This document shows, in pieces, positions 58,035 to 64,000 of a stretch of 64,000 nt of DNA (within the stretch, counting starts at the first letter, position 1; every line of letters begins with the position of its first letter). A model generated the notes under the pieces. It was not told the origin of the DNA and ran no database searches. It saw nothing but the letters and a program-made list of their open reading frames with translations. The translations under genes and the position numbers were made by a program. Origin of the DNA: Bacillus sp. PAMC26568 (GTDB taxonomy: Bacteria; Bacillota; Bacilli; Bacillales; Bacillaceae); assembly GCF_014235785.1 (NCBI RefSeq), contig NZ_CP060137.1, positions 1,240,001 through 1,304,000 of the forward strand, read 5' to 3'.

Positions 58035-58733
58035 ATGAAAGCAGCAATAATCGGAGCTATGGAAGAGGAAGTATCTATATTAAGAGACCAGCTTGAAAAT
58101 CCTTCTGCTGAAACAATTGCAGGCAGTGAATTTACAACAGGAACTTACAATGGAATGGAAGTCATCTTATTAAAATCAGGAATCGGTAAAGTAAATGCTG
58201 CAGTGAGCACGACCATTTTACTTGATCGTTTTAAACCTGATTACGTTATTAATACTGGCTCAGCAGGCGGTTTTCACCAATCTCTGAATGTCGGTGATGT
58301 TGTTATTTCAACAGAAGTAAGACATCATGATGTTGATGTAACAGCGTTTAATTATGAATATGGGCAGGTTCCAGGCATGCCAGCAGCTTTTTTGCCAGAT
58401 GAAAGACTTGTTGACATAGCTGTAAAACAGGCTGGAGAACAAACAGGTATTCAAGTTGTAAAGGGTCTGATTGCAACGGGAGATTCATTCATGAATGATC
58501 CGGAGAGAGTTGCGTATATCCGCACAAAGTTTGAAGATCTCTATGCAGTGGAAATGGAAGCGGCTGCTATCGCTCAAGTTTCTCATCAATTTGGTGTGCC
58601 ATTTGTGATTATCCGTTCATTATCTGATATTGCCGGAAAAGAATCCGATATTTCATTTGAACAGTACTTAGGTACAGCTGCAAAAAATTCTGCAAATCTC
58701 GTTCTGAGCATTGTAAAAGCTTTAAAAAGTTAA
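58035..58733 (+). CDS. mtnN: 5'-methylthioadenosine/S-adenosylhomocysteine nucleosidase
   Basis: Cleaves adenine from SAH and methylthioadenosine. 232 residues with [42 protein letters not shown] and the active-site region [11 protein letters not shown] ... RSLSDIAG (catalytic Glu and Asp). The ATG at 58035 is chosen; an in-frame TTG nine bases earlier lies within the ribosome binding region. Provides S-ribosylhomocysteine towards homocysteine for MccA. Confidence 0.96.
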   Translation: MKAAIIGAMEEEVSILRDQLENPSAETIAGSEFTTGTYNGMEVILLKSGIGKVNAAVSTTILLDRFKPDYVINTGSAGGFHQSLNVGDVVISTEVRHHDVDVTAFNYEYGQVPGMPAAFLPDERLVDIAVKQAGEQTGIQVVKGLIATGDSFMNDPERVAYIRTKFEDLYAVEMEAAAIAQVSHQFGVPFVIIRSLSDIAGKESDISFEQYLGTAAKNSANLVLSIVKALKS

Positions 58734-58788
58734 TAGATGTGGGATCGTGTCTTTCTGATCCCTCCTTTTATTCGTAGGAGTGAAAAAG

Positions 58789-60847
<2,059 letters not shown>

Positions 60848-60938
60848 TACCTTAATTGGTGGAAATTACTTGCATAAAACCTGGCGGGAATATGTTATCG
60901 TTATTAATAAGACATATTCTTTGCAGGTGATGTTTAAG

Positions 60939-61175
60939 ATGAATAGAAAACAAGTAAAACAGCTTATGACCGATTATAAGAGATTCGCATTTGCGCTGCT
61001 CGCAGTCAGTGTCTTTTTATATATCGGCATGTTGATTCCGGCACAAGGACAGGATCCAAATGCAATGAAAGAGTACGTTATGATGGGAACAACTTCTGTC
61101 TTTCTGCTTGCATCCTTTCTTTGTTTTAAAAGATCCATCACATATAAAAAACGCTTGGAAGAAGAAGAAGCGTAA
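60939..61175 (+). CDS. yrhC: Small membrane protein YrhC
   Basis: 78 residues with two predicted membrane helices (FAFALLAVSVFLYIGMLIP and GTTSVFLLASFLCF) and charged ends. Found after mccB in Bacillus; function unknown. The ATG at 60939 is preceded by CAGGTGATG; the open frame from 60870 lacks a ribosome binding site. Confidence 0.82.
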   Translation: MNRKQVKQLMTDYKRFAFALLAVSVFLYIGMLIPAQGQDPNAMKEYVMMGTTSVFLLASFLCFKRSITYKKRLEEEEA

Positions 61176-61179
61176 AATA

Positions 61180-61213
61180 GAAAGAACCCATTCTTGTGAA
61201 TGGGTTCTTTCAT
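61180..61213. terminator. Terminator of the yrrT-yrhC operon
   Basis: A perfect 14-bp stem GAAAGAACCCATTC / GAATGGGTTCTTTC with a TTGT loop, followed by A/T-rich sequence. It could serve both yrhC and the convergent lipoprotein gene. Confidence 0.88.
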
Positions 61214-61267
61214 TTAATTAATCTCTTTTTTAAGTTCCAGAGATTGATCTGAGTTTTTTTGATTCGG

Positions 61268-62014
61268 CTAATTGGGATTCAGCACTTTGCTCTCAAGAAT
61301 AGATAAATAAATAAGTTCAGCACCCTTTGGCGTCATGTGGTTTCCGGAAGGGTCAATAATTCCTGACTTTAAAAGAGCCTCATCCGAATCTCCTCCGGCG
61401 ACCTGCACCATTTTCGTCCAATTATCAATTAACGTTACATCATTCTTAAAAGCGACCTCACGGGTTATATCGTTGTATGAATTATGCCAGTTCCTAGCAC
61501 CATCTGTATGAGCATATAGCTTTTTTGGATATCTAGTATAATAGAGCCTGTCCTTACCGTTTCCTTCCACAATAGGCAAACAAGTCATAAGAACAGGGGT
61601 GCCTCCAGCTTTTTTTATTTCCTTCACATAATAAAGAAGATTCTCTTTAAAGCGTGCATGGTTCACTTTCGGTTTTCCATTTGGCAAAATGACAGCGTCG
61701 TTTGTGCCAAACATAATGAAAACCAAGTCGGGCTTAAGTTTAATAACCTCAGACTTAAATCTTTTTCTTGCATCTTCTGTTGTTTCGCCGCCAATTCCGG
61801 CATTATGGATAAAAGATTGTCGATCATTAACCGGCAATGTTGACTTTATTAAATTCACCCATTTATCTGTGTCCTGATAATTTCGAATGGTCCAGTTGGC
61901 GCCGCGTGTATTACTGTCGCCAAAAGCGACGACGGTATACCGTTCGGCACGATTTCCGCAGCTTACTAATAGAACGATCACAAGAAAGGCAGCTAGAGAC
62001 AAAACTTTCTTCAA
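61268..62014 (-). CDS. SGNH/GDSL-type hydrolase lipoprotein
   Basis: 248 residues. Lipoprotein signal peptide with the lipobox LVSC (Cys19), then an SGNH hydrolase fold: block I VVAFGDSNTRG (catalytic Ser), the GIGGETTEDARKRF segment, block III MFGTNDAV and block V DPSGNHMTPKG (catalytic Asp and His). Such enzymes remove acyl groups from lipids, polysaccharides or peptidoglycan; the substrate cannot be told. TTG start after TGGAGGTG. It is a single gene between yrhC and sigK and not part of the B. subtilis order I recall. Confidence 0.88.
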   Translation of the reverse strand: MKKVLSLAAFLVIVLLVSCGNRAERYTVVAFGDSNTRGANWTIRNYQDTDKWVNLIKSTLPVNDRQSFIHNAGIGGETTEDARKRFKSEVIKLKPDLVFIMFGTNDAVILPNGKPKVNHARFKENLLYYVKEIKKAGGTPVLMTCLPIVEGNGKDRLYYTRYPKKLYAHTDGARNWHNSYNDITREVAFKNDVTLIDNWTKMVQVAGGDSDEALLKSGIIDPSGNHMTPKGAELIYLSILESKVLNPN

Positions 62015-62215
62015 AAAATGTGCACCTCCATATTGTGAGTTGCCATACTAATTGAAACGATAATACAGCAACATTAAAATCCATTATTGTTTAAAAAAAT
62101 GGAAGAATCAATAGGGTTTTCAAAAGTGTCATAATGTATGCGTTTTATTTGAAAATAAAAGTAGGATATTTCAGTACAATCTCATTTTGTACAGACACAA
62201 ACATGCCTCTCCTTA

Positions 62216-62224
62216 CATACAAAT
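62216..62224 (+). promoter_or_regulatory. Probable mother-cell (sigma-E type) -10 element of sigK
   Basis: CATACAAAT lies 45 bp before the sigK ATG and closely matches the sigma-E -10 consensus CATACAAT. The -35 (around ACAAACATG) is weak. sigK is transcribed by sigma-E with SpoIIID, then by sigma-K itself. Confidence 0.5.
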
Positions 62225-62268
62225 GATTTATAGGCTAAAGCCTACATTTTGTACGTGGAGGTGGCTTA

Positions 62269-62997
62269 ATGTCAGGGGTTTTAGCAGCATTAGGGTACTT
62301 ATTAAAGGAATTAGTATTTTTAGTATCATATGTAAAAAATAATGCCTTCCCACAGCCTTTATCAGCGAACGATGAAAAGAAATACCTAAGGTTAATGGCA
62401 ACTGGAGACGAACACGCGCGGAATATGCTGATCGAACATAACCTGCGGCTTGTAGCGCATATCGTAAAAAAATTTGAGAATACAGGCGAGGATTCCGAAG
62501 ATCTTATTTCAATCGGCACCATTGGGTTAATAAAAGCCATTGAAAGTTATTCTGAAGGAAAAGGCACGAAGCTCGCCACATATGCTGCACGATGCATCGA
62601 AAACGAAATTCTCATGCATTTGCGGGCATTAAAGAAAACAAAGAAAGATGTATCTTTGCATGATCCAATCGGACAGGATAAGGAAGGAAATGAAATAAGC
62701 TTAATTGATGTCTTAAAGTCTGAATCTGAAGATGTGATTGATACCATTCAATTGAATATGGAACTTGAAAAAGTGAAGGAATTTATTGATATCCTGGACG
62801 ATCGAGAAAAAGAAGTGATTGTTGGAAGATTTGGACTGGACCTGCAAAAGGAGAAGACGCAGCGGGAAATCGCGAAAGAGCTTGGCATTTCAAGAAGCTA
62901 TGTATCCAGAATAGAGAAAAGAGCTTTGATGAAAATGTTTCATGAGTTTTATCGGGCAGAAAAAGAGAAGAAAAACCAGCAGAAAAGCAAAAAATGA
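62269..62997 (+). CDS. sigK: Mother-cell sigma factor SigK precursor, uninterrupted
   Basis: Pro-sigma-K of 242 residues. The pro-sequence [19 protein letters not shown] precedes the expected cleavage before Tyr21 ([12 protein letters not shown]). Region 2 ([16 protein letters not shown] ... [16 protein letters not shown] ... [17 protein letters not shown]) and region 4 ([27 protein letters not shown]) are intact. The gene is continuous, unlike B. subtilis, where the skin element splits it. It directs late coat and mother-cell genes and is activated by SpoIVFB under SpoIVB/BofC control. The ATG follows GGAGGTGGC. Confidence 0.97.
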   Translation: MSGVLAALGYLLKELVFLVSYVKNNAFPQPLSANDEKKYLRLMATGDEHARNMLIEHNLRLVAHIVKKFENTGEDSEDLISIGTIGLIKAIESYSEGKGTKLATYAARCIENEILMHLRALKKTKKDVSLHDPIGQDKEGNEISLIDVLKSESEDVIDTIQLNMELEKVKEFIDILDDREKEVIVGRFGLDLQKEKTQREIAKELGISRSYVSRIEKRALMKMFHEFYRAEKEKKNQQKSKK

Positions 62998-63032
62998 AAA
63001 AAACGAAGAATCTATAACGTTCTTCGTTTTTT
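62998..63032 (+). terminator. Intrinsic terminator of sigK
   Basis: AAAAAACGAAGAA / TTCTTCGTTTTTT with a 9-nt loop. Confidence 0.93.
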
Positions 63033-63046
63033 TCATCTTTTTTTTA

Positions 63047-63252
63047 GGCTGTTTTTGAATTGATTGTTGTTTTTGATTATTAATTATACCCGTGGATTTC
63101 CGCGGGGAAGGTTGGGGGCATCCTCGCCTATGCCTGCGGGGTCTCCCATCCCCCTCTATTTCCCGAAGGAGTCAAGTGCCTTCAACTACAATCCACTAAA
63201 GGTTATAACCATTTTTTCTAAAAGCACAAACGTTACGAAAAGAGCCTTTTAT
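63047..63252. repeat. Nested palindromic intergenic element
   Basis: Outer arms: GGCTGTTTTTGAATTGATTG with TTGTTGTTTTT at 63047 onwards, and the inverted relative (minus strand GGCTCTTTTCGTAACG ... GTGCTTTT) at 63219-63250. Inner element 63093-63198 starts GTGGATTTCCGCGGGG and ends AACTACAATCCAC, the pattern of a common Bacillaceae dispersed repeat. A 63-codon frame across it has no ribosome binding site and is not considered a gene. Confidence 0.7.
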
Positions 63253-63408
63253 TGATGTAATAAAGCTAACTTAAGATCTGACAGCCAAGGCATCCTGCTT
63301 ATGGATGATGTCTCTATGCAGTATCCTTCTCCACATTGAGGTGCATTCTTAATATCATTTGAATTATCAATTTCATTCTCTCCTTTCAATTAGTAAATTT
63401 CATTAAAA

Positions 63409-63549
63409 TTAGTTGCCGTTATACATTTGAAAGCATTTGTTCATCATCGCTTCATACGATTTATAAACTTGTTCTTCGTATTGCACTTGATCGATCGTCT
63501 TTTTCTTTCGTTCAACAGTTAATGTCACAAATAATAAGTGGATGGTCAT
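63409..63549 (-). CDS. yrzI: YrzI family small protein
   Basis: A 46-codon ORF, MTIHLLFVTLTVERKKKTID then QVQYEEQVYKSYEAMMNKCF, with an excellent ribosome binding site (GGAGGTGAT). The MTI-hydrophobic-LT start followed by a charged helix matches the YrzI family of small Bacillus proteins, whose function is unknown. It reads leftward towards the sigK region. Confidence 0.72.
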   Translation of the reverse strand: MTIHLLFVTLTVERKKKTIDQVQYEEQVYKSYEAMMNKCFQMYNGN

Positions 63550-63593
63550 ACCTATCACCTCCTTCATCGAATGGTTTCATCCTTAAAATGGAA

Positions 63594-63620
63594 AACGCCA
63601 CAGGGCATACCTGTGGCGTT
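63594..63620 (-). terminator. Minus-strand terminator, second of a duplicated pair
   Basis: AACGCCACAGG / CCTGTGGCGTT with a 5-nt loop. On the minus strand it is followed by TTTTCC. Nearly the same arms as 63649-63682. Confidence 0.75.
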
Positions 63621-63648
63621 GAACGTTTTATGGAAAATTGCGCATAAA

Positions 63649-63682
63649 AACGCCACAGGCAGATACTACTCAACCTGTGGCG
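63649..63682 (-). terminator. Minus-strand terminator after the 23-codon ORF
   Basis: Arms CGCCACAGG and CCTGTGGCG with a 14-nt spacer, followed on the minus strand by TTTTTA. It lies 18 bp after the stop of the small ORF at 63701. Confidence 0.8.
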
Positions 63683-63700
63683 ATAAGGACGATAGTAAAC

Positions 63701-63772
63701 TTAAAATCGTGCACCAGTTTGGTCGAATAGATCCATATTAAATTGAATAGCTTTTGGCTGAATGATTAACAT
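63701..63772 (-). CDS. Very small ORF (23 codons) in its own transcription unit
   Basis: ATG at 63772 with GGGAGG nine bases upstream encodes MLIIQPKAIQFNMDLFDQTG followed by ARF and stop. A sigma-A promoter lies upstream and an intrinsic terminator downstream. No relative is recognised. It could be a small protein, a leader peptide or simply part of a small RNA. yrzI follows after a second terminator. Confidence 0.45.
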   Translation of the reverse strand: MLIIQPKAIQFNMDLFDQTGARF

Positions 63773-63799
63773 TTGATTCGACCTCCCTTTTCATAAATT

Positions 63800-63842
63800 T
63801 AATTACATTGGTAATTATATCCACAAAAAATATATTTGTAAA
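63800..63842 (-). promoter_or_regulatory. Sigma-A promoter with an operator-like palindrome
   Basis: Minus-strand TTTACA (63842-63837), 17 bp, TATAAT (63819-63814). Overlapping the -10 and start region is the perfect inverted repeat TAATTAC ATTG GTAATTA (63800-63817, written on the plus strand). The regulator is unknown. Confidence 0.75.
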
Positions 63843-63899
63843 CCCTCTTTTTGAAAAAAGGGAAAATTTTTAAAATATGGACCTTTCATAGAAGAAAAA

Positions 63900-63951
63900 G
63901 TGACATGTTTGGCTGCAGCCTATACATACTGGATGAATGTCACATAAATTA
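63900..63951 (+). promoter_or_regulatory. Inverted repeat and possible sigma-K promoter before the last gene
   Basis: GTGACAT (63900-63906) and ATGTCAC (63937-63943) form a 7-bp inverted repeat. CATAAATTA (63943-63951) fits the sigma-K -10 pattern CATAnnnTA, with AC (63924-63925) 17 bp upstream as the -35. Plausible for a mother-cell gene, by motif only. Confidence 0.4.
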
Positions 63952-63985
63952 GTATGTATCGTTTTAAAAAAAGGAGGTCTTTTAA

Positions 63986-64000
63986 ATGCGAACAAGATCA
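63986..64000 (+). CDS. Start of an unidentified gene (MRTRS...), cut by the window end
   Basis: ATG at 63986, eight bases after AAGGAGG, begins an open frame of five codons before the window ends. Too short to identify. The possible sigma-K promoter just upstream suggests a sporulation gene. Confidence 0.55.

Noticed and set aside
63064..63255. A 63-codon plus-strand frame after sigK
   Set aside because: It runs through the nested palindromic element and has no ribosome binding site.

Overview
The window is chromosomal core DNA of an endospore-forming member of the Bacillaceae (low-to-moderate GC, Gram-positive Shine-Dalgarno sites, many TTG/GTG starts, T-box leaders, 6S RNA, a full set of sporulation genes). 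From pheA to yrhC the gene order follows, from memory, the Bacillus subtilis pheA-niaR-nifS-nadBCA-safA ... mccA-mccB-yrhC block, so most identities rest on both protein sequence and position. No prophage, transposase, CRISPR array or tRNA was seen.

Layout. 1-5.6 kb: end of pheA, then the NAD locus (niaR-nifS leftward, nadB-nadC-nadA rightward around a NiaR-type operator). 5.8-9.5 kb: spore genes safA, a coxA-like lipoprotein and bofC. 9.6-14.1 kb: ruvAB, a DUF2905 protein, queA, tgt, yajC. 14.1-17.1 kb: small membrane protein YrzE (minus), a DUF421 protein, spoVB (minus). 17.3-26.1 kb: comN, secDF, a LapA-like protein, recJ, apt, relA, dtd. 26.6-32.4 kb: SH3-repeat amidase (minus), yrzK, T-box hisS-aspS, 6S RNA. 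32.5-44.2 kb: tcdA, rarA (minus), a YczE-like protein, cymR, cysteine desulfurase, mnmA, TPR protein, recD2, yrrD, two tiny genes, an AI-2E-type exporter. 44.2-56.9 kb: T-box alaS, yrzL, yrrK, yrzB, mltG, trmR-trhP1-trhP2, udk, greA, pbpI, yrrS. 57-61.2 kb: yrzA (minus) and the methionine-to-cysteine operon yrrT-mtnN-mccA-mccB-yrhC, the expected target of the CymR encoded at 35.6 kb. 61.3-64 kb: SGNH lipoprotein (minus), an uninterrupted sigK, then about 1 kb of repeats and very small ORFs.

The genes combine into NAD supply (NifS maturing the iron-sulfur quinolinate synthase), tRNA U34 modification (queA/tgt, desulfurase/MnmA, TrmR/TrhP, TcdA nearby), recombination and repair (RuvAB, RecJ, RarA, RecD2, YrrK), stringent response and purine salvage (RelA, Apt), sulfur flow (CymR, MccAB), and sporulation (SafA, CoxA-like, BofC, SpoVB, PbpI, SigK).

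No obviously new multi-gene system was found. The less ordinary signals are: intergenic hairpins whose 3' arm is the Shine-Dalgarno of the next gene, in one case with a near-consensus sigma-A promoter inside the hairpin (recJ; weaker relatives at yrrI, pbpI, coxA); a conserved membrane gene (yrzE) with no ATG/GTG/TTG start; two related intergenic arrays with a 52-bp period; a dispersed intergenic repeat family, one copy pair forming a nested palindrome; and a very small minus-strand transcription unit near 63.7 kb with a clear promoter, operator-like palindrome, 23-codon ORF and terminator.
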